Origin: Tenrec ecaudatus
Taxonomy: Eukaryota > Chordata > Mammalia > Afrosoricida > Tenrecidae
Assembly (NCBI RefSeq): GCF_050624435.1
Contig: NC_134538.1
Location: 119,000,437 to 119,064,436 of the forward strand
Reading direction: 5' to 3'
DNA: 64,000 nt
The notes below the pieces were generated by a model that saw only the letters and a program-made list of their open reading frames with translations, ran no database searches and was not told where the DNA came from. The translations under genes and the position numbers were made by a program. Positions 11,377 through 21,596 of this stretch are shown here, in pieces (positions within the stretch are counted from its first letter, which is position 1; every line of letters starts with the position of its first letter).

Positions 11377-11769
11377 CTAATCCACATACTTCCCAAGAAT
11401 GTCACCATCTCGAAATAAGAAATAATCCTTATCATCTAGAACTACTTTGGTGCCTCCATATTCAGGCAGAAGAACTTTATCTCCAACTTTCACACTCACT
11501 GGTTCAATCTCTCCACTCTTTCCTTTCGAGCCGGACCCAACAGCTACGACTGTTGCTTGCAGGACTTTTCCTTGCGATTTTTCTGGAAGCATAATGCCTC
11601 CTTTGGTTACAGTTTCAGCGGTACTCCTTTCCACCAATACTCGGTCAAAGAGGGGAAGAAACTTTCGAAATGCCTGTCCTGCCAGGACGCTGGGGTGGCC
11701 ACTGCAAGTCCTCCTCTCACGCTGCGCCGCTCCCAGCAAGGAGAGACCCGCAATCGGATTCGCAAGCAC
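11377..11769 (-). CDS. Open HSP10 frame with 28-residue N-terminal extension
   Basis: A 130-codon frame. Residues 30-130 are the HSP10 fold. The mobile loop that docks on HSP60 is present with its hydrophobic GGIMLPEKS motif (about residues 57-65), as are the roof hairpin (GSGSKGKSGEIEP, about 79-91) and the canonical end GKYVD followed by TAG. The usual start Met is Leu29 (CTG at 11685-11683). The first in-frame ATG lies upstream at 11769-11767, in what was the 5' leader. It adds residues rich in Ala, Gly and Arg (…GAAQRERRTC…). HSP10 carries its mitochondrial import signal in its own N-terminus, so the extension could alter import. CTG initiation is also possible. Expression cannot be judged from the sequence. 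I call the frame because it is intact, not because I think the protein is proven. Confidence 0.4.
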   Translation of the reverse strand: MLANPIAGLSLLGAAQRERRTCSGHPSVLAGQAFRKFLPLFDRVLVERSTAETVTKGGIMLPEKSQGKVLQATVVAVGSGSKGKSGEIEPVSVKVGDKVLLPEYGGTKVVLDDKDYFLFRDGDILGKYVD

Positions 11770-11799
11770 TTGAACCTGGGAAAAGGCCGGCCAGTGCGC

Positions 11800-11847
11800 A
11801 GGCGCTCTCGCCCCGGCCAGGCCCCGCGCCGCCCCGCCCCGCCAGTA
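11800..11847 (-). promoter_or_regulatory. GC-rich leader with Sp1-type GC boxes
   Basis: The 5' end of the retrocopy is very CpG-rich. It contains overlapping GGGCGG boxes (plus-strand gccccgccccgcc at 11831-11843) and, nearby, a gcctgcgcactg motif like an NRF1 half-site. Such motifs belong to the CpG-island promoter of the parent gene. Their presence in the cDNA implies a transcript that began upstream of the usual start. Whether they act as a promoter here is unknown. Confidence 0.35.
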
Positions 11848-11862
11848 CAGAGTTATATCTTT
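11848..11862. repeat. Target-site duplication, right copy
   Basis: Exact copy of 11161-11175. Confidence 0.9.
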
Positions 11863-12592
11863 TTACCACACTTATTCCATGTATGTACTGAGAGAATAAT
11901 CCATGAAGATGGACTATGAAGAAGACAGAAATTATGATTAAAGAAAGGCTTATTAACAGCCTATAATATTCAGATGACATCACCTTACTTACTGAAAGTG
12001 AAGAAGACTTGAAACAATTACTTAGAACAGCGAAAACCAGAACCTGCAGTATGGATTGAATCTCAGCACCAAGAAAACAAAAATCTTCACAATTGGACAA
12101 ATAAACAATATTATGATACATGAAGAAAGTATTAAAGTTGTCAAGGATTTTATTTTTCTTGGATACATAATCAAAGCTTGTAGAGGCTGCAAACAAACAA
12201 ACAAAAATCAAATGAGGCGTTACATTGTAGGTATATGCTGAACAAATTTAAAAGGGAAAATTGTCACTGTGAGGTCTAAGGTACACCTGACCCAAGCCAT
12301 GATATTTTAAATCACTCATGTGCAAGTGAAAGCTGGACAATGTATAAGGAAGGTCAAAGAAAAATTGATCCATTTGAATTACGGTGTTAGGGAAGAACAT
12401 TGAAAGAACCGTAAACTACCAAAAGAAACAACACATTTGTCTTGGAAGAAATCCAGGAGGAATGCTCCTTAGGAGCAAGGTCAGTAAGACTTTGTTTTGC
12501 ATACTTGGGACATGTTATCAAGAAAGCCAAGTCTTTGGAGAAAAACGTCATATTTCATAAAGCAGAGGTTCAGCATAAAAGGGAAAGACCTG
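11863..12592 (+). mobile_element. RTE/BovB-type LINE, sense, 3' segment
   Basis: Resumes the element of 10969-11160 after the HSPE1 insertion. It passes through the region of the RT active-site box (…aatattcagatgacatcacc…), then ctgaaagtgaagaagacttgaa and the C-terminal blocks (ttggaagaaatccaggaggaatgctcctta). It stops near gggaaagacc, before the 3' tail. Several frameshifts and stops are present. Without the 687 bp made up of the retrocopy and one duplication, the two segments join in register. Confidence 0.75.
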
Positions 12593-12640
12593 TGTGTTAG
12601 GTTGAATTCTCTAGAGAAGGAAAACCAATCATCAGTTTCC
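12593..12640 (-). mobile_element. LTR end fragment, ERV-L-like
   Basis: Starts tgtgttaggttgaattctctagag, the antisense of the common LTR 3' end (ctctagagaa...ctaacaca). No second LTR boundary is seen, so this is a fragment or a badly diverged LTR. Confidence 0.4.
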
Positions 12641-13430
12641 TTAAAAATGCTTCCCACTAAGCCCCTGTGGTTGTCAAGTGACCTTCTAAAAAGCTGACCT
12701 CTTTGGCATTCCCAAATCCAGTTGTCATGTCTTCTGAGCCTTGGACTTCACTGGCCGAGCAGACGCCCCCAGACGTTCTGTTTTGATGGGGTATTTCCCT
12801 TTTCTTTGGAAGACATTTAAATGAAAACATGTCTATAGTGATCCACTGCTTGCAGAGATAGATTTGAATATGTTTCTTTGCAATAAACTTGGGTATCTAT
12901 GAGCTAGAATCCTACTAGCAACACACACAATGGCTCCCATTTTATTTCCAGTATTAAACATATATGTTATCATTTGGTATAATTTTCTTAGCATACTTAT
13001 TATTTTGACATAAAGTTTATATAGAATAAAATTCACTGTATATTTTGTTGAAATTTTGAGAGTGGATACTGCCTTGTAATCACCAGCAAAATAAAAATGT
13101 AGGATATTTTCATCACCTCAATTGTCCTCTCTTTCTGGGGTTCCAATTGCATGTATGTTAGATGGTTTGGTGTTGCCCCCAAACATTTGATACTTCCTTT
13201 TCATTTAAAGAAGTAGATTACTTAAAAATTGGCTGACAATTAATTATGAAAATTCTTAATATGCAAATTGAAGTTCATTATATTTTTCTCTATTAGATTT
13301 ACAAAACTTCTCTATTAAAAACAGTAAGTAAAAGAGTATTGGTAGTTTGCCTTGTGCGGCAGTGCTTTTTCTTTCACTAAGTGTTTAACATAGCTTAAGT
13401 AACAATCATCTATCTATATATATATATTTT
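12641..13430. other. Unassigned
   Basis: A slightly GC-richer part lies at 12700-12790, then AT-rich DNA. A TATATA run lies near 13415-13427. No gene is recognised. Confidence 0.4.
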
Positions 13431-14115
13431 AATACTTATTAGGGGCTCTTACATCTTATCACAGTCCATACATTCCTCCAATGTGTCAAGCACATTTGCA
13501 CATATGCCGCCATCGTCGTTTTCAAAGCATTCTCTTTGCTCTTGAGCCCCTGATATCAGCTCACTATTTCTTCCTACTCCCTCCCCAGTCCGCCTGCCCA
13601 CTCTCAAGAACCCTTGATAAGTTATAGATTATTTTTTTCCATTTCTTACATCATCCTCCATCACCCCACACCCACTTTCTGTTATTTATTCCCCTGGGAG
13701 AGGGTTCTAGTTGATCCTTGTGATGGATTCCCCCCCCCCCCCCCACTCTCTCCTAATCCTCCTGCTATCTCTACTCTCCTTCTTAGCCCTGAGGGATTTC
13801 CTGTGTTGTGGACTCCTATCTGTAGCACTATGCATGTCCTGGTTGACTCCAATTTGTAAATAAGAATTGAGGTCATGATAGTGGGGTGAAGGAAGCACCA
13901 AAGAGCTAGGGAAAAGTTTTGTGTTTCATTGGTGCTATACTGTACCTTGACTGGCTCATCTCTTTTCTATTACCCCTCAGGGAGGGAATGTCCAATTGTC
14001 TACAAATGGGCACTGGGTCTCCACTCCATGCCTCCCTACCATTCACCTTGGATATGGTTTCATTCTGGATTTTAGATGCCTGATACCTGATCCCATTGAC
14101 ACCTCCTGATCACAA
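13431..14115 (-). mobile_element. L1 3' UTR fragment, antisense
   Basis: Read on the plus strand it begins (tattaggggctcttacatcttatcac) with the reverse complement of the L1 end (...gtaagag.cccc.aataaaa). It then follows the same order of blocks as the copies at 24676, 28901, 61489 and 62389: catacat.caa, catttgcaca, tcagctcac, cttttctg, and so on to ggctggtgtgctcctt. A C15 run (13730-13744) lies inside. Confidence 0.75.
13730..13744 (+). repeat. Poly(C) tract
   Basis: Fifteen consecutive C residues inside the antisense L1 3' UTR, in a segment that is C-rich in all copies. Likely length-variable. Confidence 0.9.
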
Positions 14116-15193
14116 AGGCTGGTGTGCTCCTTCCATGTGGGAATCAATATTTTAAAATAAGTTTCTGCATAAAAGAGACACTTAGCCTGCATGATGTCTG
14201 GAGTCCCTTTCATGTTGAGGACTGCATTACATCAGGTATAAAATGTCATCTTAAAATTCAAATTAGTCGGATTACTAATATGTGTTTTACTAATATGTGT
14301 CTGACTACTGCTACCAACTGCTCTGAAAAGTGTCAGAATTGGAAGTTCTGCTTAGAGTGGGAGAAAGTGTGGAACAAACTCAAAATCGTAAAAGCGATCA
14401 GGCTGGTTAGCAGCAGGAAGGTCCTCCCAAATCATGGCCCTTGGCTATTCTTCAGGTCTGGGACTGAATCCATGCCCTGCTAGAATAAGCAACCATTTAA
14501 GGCTAAAGGGCACCATTTACCCAAGCATACAGTTCAGAGGTTTAAGAAGGGGAGAGGATTGGAAACAGTAAACACAGAAAGGATATACATGGTGGGATGC
14601 TGAGGGAATTACAAAGCATGCGTTGAAACAATATGTGTATGAATTGTTGAATATAAACTAATTGCTCTGTAAACCTTCATTTAATTCACAATACACATTT
14701 TTAAATAAACTGAAGGAAAAATTCATGTAGCAATGAAAACATAGATGTTTTAATCTAATGTTTCTAACTTTTGGTACTGTTTTTAAATAGTTTATTATGA
14801 AGATTGGTTTAGTTGAGGATAATTACAGATAATTTCCTTGGAAGAAAAACAGATTTAGAAACTATTTTTGAATTAGAATCCAATGAACCTAATGTCTTTA
14901 TTTCAATTAGAATTACTTATCGAATTAAAGATTTTAGTTATTTTTTTTAATTTTGTTATTGCAGATGCTAGCTTGCCACCTAGTGGTTCATCTAATATTT
15001 TATTTAGAAAAAAGTGAAAGGTCTATTATAGTTCTGGTAAATATTGCATAAAATATATACTCTTGATACCATACTATATTTACTAAGTTAATATTTAAGA
15101 TAAAATATGATCCTGGGAACCATTTGATTTCTTATTTTATGTTGTATCTGGATAACCACATAATTTGTAAAATAGTTAACTATTAGATTCTTC
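14116..15193. other. Possible old retrotransposon 3' end at about 14340-14715, otherwise unassigned
   Basis: Positions 14340-14715 are purine-rich and end in gctctgtaaaccttca...attcacaata, followed by A-rich sequence. That is the layout of a retrotransposon 3' end, but the family is not recognised. The rest is AT-rich with nothing identified. Confidence 0.35.
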
Positions 15194-15570
15194 AGAGCCC
15201 TTGTGGTGGTTGGCAATCACTATCATTGAGTCAATTCCAACTCCTAGTAACTCTAAGAAACAGGTAGAATTGACCCCTGTAGGTTCCAGAGACTGTAAAT
15301 CTTCATGGCAGTGGTAAGCCTCATATTTCTCCCACCAAGCTGTTGATGGTTTTGAACTGTTAACCTTATGGTTAGCAACCCAATAAGTAACCCACTATAT
15401 CAACAGCTAATCTACATGTTGACAAGTAAACCCATTAACCAACCATTCAATGGGAGAAAGATATGGCAGTCTGCATCAGAAAGATTTACTGCACCTTAGG
15501 GTGCAGTTCTACTCTGTCATATGGGATCATTATGAGTCAGAATTGACTATAATGCAATGGGTTGTTTTTC
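15194..15570 (+). repeat. AfroSINE, sense, split by a second SINE
   Basis: The head (cagagcccttgtggtgg) lies at 15194-15212. The body resumes after about 15405 with gggagaaagatatggcagtctgc and ends in the tail at 15535-15570 (gagtcagaattgactataatgcaatgg). Confidence 0.7.
15215..15405 (-). repeat. AfroSINE, antisense, inside the sense copy
   Basis: Begins with the antisense tail (cattgagtcaattccaac) and ends with the antisense tRNA-like head (ggttagcaacccaataagtaacccactatatc). It sits wholly within the sense SINE, so it is the younger of the two. Confidence 0.75.
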
Positions 15571-16770
15571 ACTTTAATTAAACTCTTAGTTCAAATGATC
15601 CTTTTCTAAAGTCCTCTAGCAAACTAATAATTAATTTTAGGATTAAAATTCTTGGTATTTTAATATCACTTAAGAAATCATTTTAGCAAAGGCTAATATA
15701 ATCTTTTTCTTATGGGCTTAAAATTTCCCATGTATTAAATTCATTTTTGCTATTAATGAGGAACTAGGGAGCTAGTACAACTAGTTTTAGAAAGAAGCAA
15801 AAATATGACACACTTGATAATTAAGAAATATTGAAATAAATGTGCAAATGAAAGCAAAATCCGCTTCTTTTGCAGTCAGGGAGAGAAATCAATAGAAACT
15901 TCTCCAGGCAGATAGAATTTGCATGTCTACAGACAAAATTATTTTCATTGGTATCAGTCATCTACAATTTGTCTAGTTGTAAGAGAGCTTCCATAACATC
16001 AGCTCAGATGATGTTCAGAAGTCTAGCTGTAAACATGGCTAATTTTATAGAACATATTTTTTCAGCACGCATTTGTCAACTTTACTGAATTACTCATATA
16101 TTAGATGGTACTTGATTGCATTGTTTTATAATAGGCCTTTAAAACCATAATTAGTAATGAAGTTTCTGTTTCTATTGCCTGGTAGGCATAGGATCTATAG
16201 CCTGAAGACTTTCTTAACACAATGCCTACAAGACAGACGTATGTGTCCCCTGGAATGTTTTCTTTCTTTCGCATATCAGAGTCAACCCAGGACCACGTGT
16301 TAGTCGTATGGGGAATAGATATATATTTACACACACACTCAGGTTTTCTGTGGATATCACTCTTCAATATACGAATAAGGATTTGATCATCATCATCATC
16401 CCTGACAGATTCATAAGAATTCATTTCTTGAGATAGATACATATAACCCAAAGGTTAATTTATTAATCTTAATTTATTAAGGCTAATTTATTCATCTAAA
16501 ATGGTACTTTTCTTAAAGAGGACCTGATTTGTGTTAGACAGTGTGACTAAAGTAATTTTTTTTTAGCCACAAGCAAACCGGAATAAGATGAGTCCTTTCA
16601 GAAGTTTTATGGATTGAATATTGAATAGATCAAGTCATATCTGACAACTTATAATATATTTACTTAAGGTATTGAACTATTCATATCTCTTGTTTACAAC
16701 TTTCTATTTCACTCTTTCCTTGGGCACACAAGAAATGAAATCTTAAAAGCCCATAGCTAATTACGTAATG
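15571..16770. other. AT-rich, nothing recognised
   Basis: No repeat or gene identified. There is an ATC trinucleotide tract at 16387-16402. Frames such as 15870-16088 and 16101-16451 show no family features. Confidence 0.4.
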
Positions 16771-16935
16771 GACACTTGAGTGGTGATTCTTATCCCTGGT
16801 TCACATTACAACCACTTGGAGTGTGTTTTCAAGGCAACCCCATCCAGATTCCATCTCTAGAGGTTTTGGGGTGTTGTCCTCACGTGTCTGTGTTTGTTAA
16901 AATCTCTGCAAGTGATTCTAAAGTGTAACCCTGGT
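16771..16935 (+). mobile_element. MER5A-like hAT DNA transposon relic
   Basis: Opens with a block like …ggttcacattacaaccacttggag and closes with gcaagtgattctaaagtgtaaccctgg. These are near-inverted copies of each other and resemble the ends of the ancient mammalian MER5A element. A further MER5-like fragment is at 57311-57430. Confidence 0.55.
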
Positions 16936-17164
16936 GGTAAATTTTTCTATGTTGGAAATAACACGTTTTATTTCTTTTGTATTGCTCGGTGTTTCTTTTT
17001 TTCCCATTATCATTCATTATTGTGGAGAGAGCTGCTGTGAATCGATTTGCTAGAACACCTTTTCTAGAGGTAATAGTCTTCATCTCTGTGTGTATATTAA
17101 AATGACTTTCAATAGTTTTAAAAGTACTTTTTGAGTCCCACCCTAAAAAAAAAAAAGGTTCTGA

Positions 17165-17350
17165 TTTAAGCTCCTTCCCGCCATTGAGTCAATGCCGACA
17201 CATAGTGCCCCCATAGCACAGGGTAGAACTGTCTGTTTCTGAGACTAACTCTTCACCGGACTAGATGGCCCAAACAGCTGGTGGTTTTGGATGGCTGACC
17301 TTGGACTCTCAGACCAATGCATAACCATTATGAGACAACAATCCCTTAAG
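17165..17350 (-). repeat. AfroSINE, antisense
   Basis: Starts with the antisense tail (ccattgagtcaatgccgacacatag), contains cacagggtagaactgtctg and ggtggttttggatggctgacc, and ends in the antisense head. Confidence 0.75.
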
Positions 17351-17514
17351 CTTCCTGGGTGCTTTAAACTAAATCACCAACCGATACCAGTGATTCTCAC
17401 ATATTGAAACAGAAATGTAAAGGAAACTCATTAAAACATAAACTGTGACGTTTACCACAAGAGTTTCTTATTCATTAAGTCAGAGGTGATGCCTATGAAT
17501 TTGCATACCTAACA

Positions 17515-17700
17515 GGTTCGTAGCCCTGGTGATAGGTTGGGCTCTAGCCAAGAGGTCAACAGTTCAAAACTACCAGTTGCTTTCTACTCCCATCATTATT
17601 TATAGTCTTGGAAACCCCACGGGCAGTTCCACTCCAGCTTATGAGGTTGCTGTGACCCTGAATTGACTCAATGGCAGTGAAGATTTTGATGAGTTTTCAC
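17515..17700 (+). repeat. AfroSINE, sense
   Basis: Head gtagccctggtgataggttgg, middle ggtcaacagttcaaaactaccag, tail ctgaattgactcaatggcagtg. Near full length. Confidence 0.8.
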
Positions 17701-17789
17701 AAACAAGTCTTAGGTGATAAAGATGCAGATAGAGTCCAAGAACCACTAGAATTCTGAAAAGGAAGTTAAAAAGAAAGGAAAACCCCCCC

Positions 17790-19310
17790 AAATATCATGT
17801 ATAATAATCATTCAAGTGATAAAATATTTAGTAATTAATGTAACAAGATAAACAAAAGACTTCTATGAAGAAAACTATAAGACACTTTTATAAGAAACCA
17901 AAACACACTGACATAAATGGAAAAAAAGTTCATACTCATGCATAGGAAGACAATAGAGTAAAAAATGTCAATGTTACCCTAAATAGTTCATAAATATAAT
18001 GTAATTCTGATCCAAATCCTGGAAGTATTCTTCAAGGAAATGGAAAAATGATCAACTTTATGTGGAAATGAAATAAAACCCATCGTAAGCAGAACATTGC
18101 TAAAGTAGTAGGTACCTTACTCTCTGATTTCAAAACCTATTACATAGCCACAGAAATCAAAACGATGCTATGTATGAAGACCAGCGGATCAGAAAGGAGA
18201 ACTGAGAACTACAACCACACACTAATGTGTTTTGGATACAGGACGAAAACACATTAAATGGGGTAGGATACTGTTCTCAACAAAGGACGCTAGAAAATTT
18301 GGATCTCCATTTGCAAAAAAAAAAAAATGAAATAAGACCAATATTTACATTAGATGCAAAATAAACTCAAGATGGATTAATGACTTAGATGTAAGTCCTA
18401 TAAATATAAACATAACCAATGAAGCAATAGGAACAAATTTAAGGGCTCTAAGACAAAGCACAAAACATTAGCAAACATAATGAAAAACACCCACACTATT
18501 GAAGACAAAATACAGCGCTAAGACCTCCTTAAAATACATTCATGTACATCAAAAGACCTCATCAAAAGAACAGAAAGAGAACCCATAGAGGGGGACACAT
18601 TTTTTAACAGTGACATATCATATAAAGGGCTAATCTCAACAATCTACAGAAAACTTCAATACCTCAATAAGAAAAACAAATATTCTAATTAAAAATAGGC
18701 AGAAGATACGAAGAGACAAATCCTCAAAGACGTCATAGCTGTGGAAAAAATTCTCTTGCTCATTAGCTATAAAATAAATGCAAATTGAAATAGTGATGAG
18801 AAAACACCTCACGCTGGAACTGATATCAAAATTAATAAAAGAAAAAATAATAAAAAACAAACAGAAACCAAATGCCCGAGAGGCTGTGGAGAGAATGGAG
18901 CCACCTTACGATGCTGGTGAGAAAACAGCGTGACTCTTCCTTAAGCAAATGGAACTAGAAACACAATATGATCCAATAATCACGCTACTTGGTGTCTACC
19001 CCAAAAAACAAAGAACAAAACATGAACAGATGTATGCACATCCATGTTTATAACCGCATTATAGCAAATAAATGGAAGCCACTAAAATGCCCATCTGTGA
19101 AGAAACAAATCAATGTACTCTGCTGCACACATACAACGGGATATTTTGCATTCTCAAAAAACAATGATGAAACTGTAATATACCACATGACCTGACAGAT
19201 TTGGAAGCCTTTGTGCATAACAACGTTAATAAATCTCGAAGAAAAATACTGTATGAGACCATTATAAAATTAAAAAGCCAAGAAAAATGGCTTTCACACC
19301 ACAGGCAGCT
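17790..19310 (+). mobile_element. L1 ORF2 3' portion, sense, decayed
   Basis: Recognisable L1 ORF2 C-terminal sequence with many stops and indels. Landmarks are the block atgatcaactttatgtgg.aatgaaata near 18050, actaatgtgttttggatacagg near 18225, the C-terminal aaagggctaatctcaaca near 18628 and the terminal agccactaaaatgcccatctg near 19075. It runs into 3' UTR-like purine-rich sequence up to about 19400. The element lacks ORF1 and most of the RT domain and cannot be active. Confidence 0.75.
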
Positions 19311-19404
19311 GACTTTGAAGGGTACAGGAAGGTCGGGATGGGATAGAGGAGGAGAGGACCAGGGATAGGAAGGTAAGAAAAAAAAGACAGAATCATAAGG
19401 ATCA

Positions 19405-19529
19405 CACACATGTGGGGCTTTCAGGGGCCCTGGGCAACCCTTTCAGGGACATTTCTTGACCCAGGTGGGGGCGCCCTGAGCGTTGACTTTCTAAAAATAC
19501 ATTGAGCTCTACCACTGTGTTTCATATAC
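19405..19529. other. Unassigned short stretch
   Basis: A GC-richer 80 bp (19405-19485) lies between the sense and antisense L1 remains. Nothing is recognised. Confidence 0.35.
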
Positions 19530-20300
19530 TTTCCCCTAAGTGTTATATTCCACAATAAAAAATGCATGTTCACAATGTTATACAACCACAATCAATATCT
19601 ACTTCTAGAATTGCTTCATCACTCCCGATAGAAAGCCTGGGCCATACGGAATCATCCCCTATCCCTCCTCTGCCCCAGGCAGGTTACGCAAGCACGAATC
19701 TGCCTGCTGTCACTGCACATTTGCATATGCTGGTTGTTATTATATATGTATGGACTCATACACCAGGTTGCTTTCTAGGATGGACGTACTTTACCTTTGA
19801 ACTGTTTTAATGTCGCATATATCACTGGTTCATTCTTTTTTATAGCACTGGTGGCGTAGTGGCTACAAACCGGATTGCTGAGCATACAGTCACCAGTTCC
19901 AAACAAGGCCTTCTACTCCCGTAGATTTACCGTCTTGGAAACTCACAGGGGCAGTTTGACTATGTCCTATACGGTCGGTCACTGTAATTTGGCATCCAGT
20001 AGATTAGTGAGTCTTGAGATACCCATATCGTACTACGCCATTGTATGCAAATAGTACATTTTCTTTTTCTCTTCATTAGTGGATGCATAATTTTTTTCTA
20101 TTCATTATTGGGGTAGAGATGTTAAGAACAATTTTGATTAAACAGCTGTTTTCAATTGGGTGGCCACATACCTAAGAGTGGAAATGCCCATCTATTTTTC
20201 CACTGTGGCAGCACTATTTTATACTGCTCCTCTCCTCCTTAGCATTGCACCCTGGTTTCAATTTCTCCATATTGTCACTAACACTTATTGCCATCCCCAG
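19530..20300 (-). mobile_element. Old L1 3' region, antisense, with a SINE insertion
   Basis: The right part (20080-20300) reads as the antisense of an ancient L1 3' end. It has the ordered blocks ttagtggatgcataat, cctaagagtggaa, tttccactgtggcagcactatttta and caatttctccatattgtc. A sense SINE interrupts it at 19845-20030. Confidence 0.6.
19845..20030 (+). repeat. AfroSINE, sense
   Basis: Head cactggtggcgtagtggct, middle ctactcccgtagatttaccgtc and aactcacaggggcagtttgac. The tail is degraded (cggtcactgtaatttggcatcc). Confidence 0.75.
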
Positions 20301-20707
20301 GCCCCGTTACAAAAAATACATTGCTATCCCTGTAGGCGTGATGCTCTTGTGTCGACTCGGACTAACACAAGCTCTGAAGAAATTTGATCACTTTGGGTGA
20401 CCCTGCTGGTGTTTGAAATATCAATGACATAGCCTTCGATGTCGTAGCAAAAAGCCAGCCACCACAGTAGGACAGACCCACAGACAAGTGGAGGACAAGA
20501 CAGTAAAGCATTGCGTTAAAGTATGTGTGTGTGTGTGTGTGTGTGTGTGAGGGGTATGTGTGTGTAGGAAATGGAAGGGGACTGCATGGGGTTCCTTCTA
20601 TGGGCAACGATTACACAGAAAATTGTACTGGTGATTGCACAACTCTGGGCACACTGTAAATTACTTAGTAGTCATTAAAGACAAGCAATCATGAAATCTT
20701 GAATATA
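20301..20707. other. Unassigned, with a GT microsatellite
   Basis: Contains a (GT)n tract at 20524-20549. No gene is seen. The minus-strand frame across it, with a Thr-His run, is a microsatellite artefact. Confidence 0.45.
20524..20549 (+). repeat. (GT)n microsatellite
   Basis: About thirteen GT units, followed by an interrupted gtatgtgtgtgt tract. Confidence 0.9.
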
Positions 20708-20786
20708 CCAAAGGCTTCAAAAAGTTTGAGGAAACATTCCATGATGGTTTTCATTTCCTTTCCTGTAAAATCTTTGAAGCCCTTCA
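20708..20786. mobile_element. Palindromic mariner MITE-like element
   Basis: The left end aaaggcttcaaaaagtttgagga and the right end tcctgtaaaatctttgaagccctt are inverted repeats (about 80% match), about 75 bp apart end to end and flanked by TA. The layout is that of a mariner-derived MITE. It is related to 774-856. Confidence 0.5.
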
Positions 20787-21234
20787 TATTTAGCACACAT
20801 TTTCCTAAGTACAAATTACAGGTGGGTTGGAATTTGTATCTTTTAAGTTCTATTCAATTATCTTGAAAACACTAGCAGATCAATTTTTTAACACACCAAA
20901 AAAGGGAAGATGTATTCAAATATTTACTTTCAACTCATTTGCTCACTTAATTTTCTTCTTGAGCTGTGTTTTTAAAAAGCATGAGGCAATATTAAGCCCA
21001 GGTGGGTGTTCTTCCATCCAAGCAACCACTTTCTAAAAGGGTCACTTACAATTGGAATCTGCCCCTCAGCTTCTGTCATTGTCTTCTTTTCCTGGAGACG
21101 CCGAGGTTCCTCCGGTGAAAGGTGAAGCCAAGAAAGAAAGGGAACTTAATGGTGGGTTAAGTGTTTATTTCTCCGGAATTGGACACAGATTTAACGCCAG
21201 TGTCCTAATTCTATCAGATTCCTATCAATCCAAT
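20787..21234. other. Unassigned
   Basis: AT-rich at first, then 21000-21170 is more balanced. No homology is recognised. Confidence 0.4.
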
Positions 21235-21237
21235 AAG

Positions 21238-21440
21238 AAGCCCTACTGGCATACTGGTTACGTGTTGGGCTGCTATCCTCAAGGTCTGGAGTTCAAAACC
21301 ACCAGCTGTTGGAGACAGCATAGACTTTCAACTCCCCTACAGGGTTACAGTCTCAGAAACCCACAAGAGCAGCCCTGCCCTGTCCTACATGAACACTATG
21401 AGTTGTCATTGACTCGATGGCAGTGAGTTTGCTTTGGTTT
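21238..21440 (+). repeat. AfroSINE, sense, near full length
   Basis: Contains cgtgttgggctgctatcc, gttcaaaaccaccagctg, ttacagtctcagaaaccc and the tail attgactcgatggcagtgag. This is one of the best-preserved SINEs here and carries the TACTCC/AGTTACAGTC-type body that I associate with tenrec SINEs. Confidence 0.85.
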
Positions 21441-21596
21441 GGTTTTGGTCAATCCAATGCACAGAGTACGATTTCGAAGAAATTTGTACTCCTAGTTGAA
21501 CAGCATACAAGATGAGATAAAACCCGAAAGGTGGTATCAAGTAGGAGAAAGCACTAGGAATTATAGATTTTTCTGAATTTAAGAATTATTTATTAG

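Larger units (their letters stand above)
11176..11847 (-). pseudogene. HSPE1: HSPE1 (HSP10) processed retrocopy
   Basis: An intronless minus-strand cDNA copy of the mitochondrial chaperonin-10 mRNA. In order it has a GC-rich leader (11847-11686), the HSP10 reading frame (11685-11377), a 3' UTR, an AATAAA signal (11218-11213) and a poly(A) tract with a few interruptions (11200-11176). Exact 15-bp target-site duplications flank it. The 102 HSP10 codons contain no stop or frameshift. Compared with human HSP10 from memory, only about four residues differ, one being the start Met. HSP10 normally forms the heptameric lid of HSP60 in the mitochondrial matrix. The near-perfect frame suggests a recent insertion, possible selection, or both. 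The lost start codon argues for a pseudogene unless the upstream ATG is used. The parent gene is not in this window. Confidence 0.93.

Noticed and set aside
11447..11919. Plus-strand frames of 108, 120 and 73 codons
   Set aside because: They overlap the HSPE1 retrocopy on the opposite strand and show no homology.
11717..12211. Minus-strand frame of 164 codons
   Set aside because: It runs across the junction of RTE sequence and the antisense-frame leader of the HSPE1 copy. It is a composite without family features.
16387..16402. An acidic Asp-repeat protein segment
   Set aside because: It is a short ATC trinucleotide tract, with no family features in the surrounding frame.
21238..21310. A tRNA gene
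   Set aside because: The SINE head is tRNA-derived, with box-like sequence, but cannot fold into a full cloverleaf by eye and continues into the SINE body.
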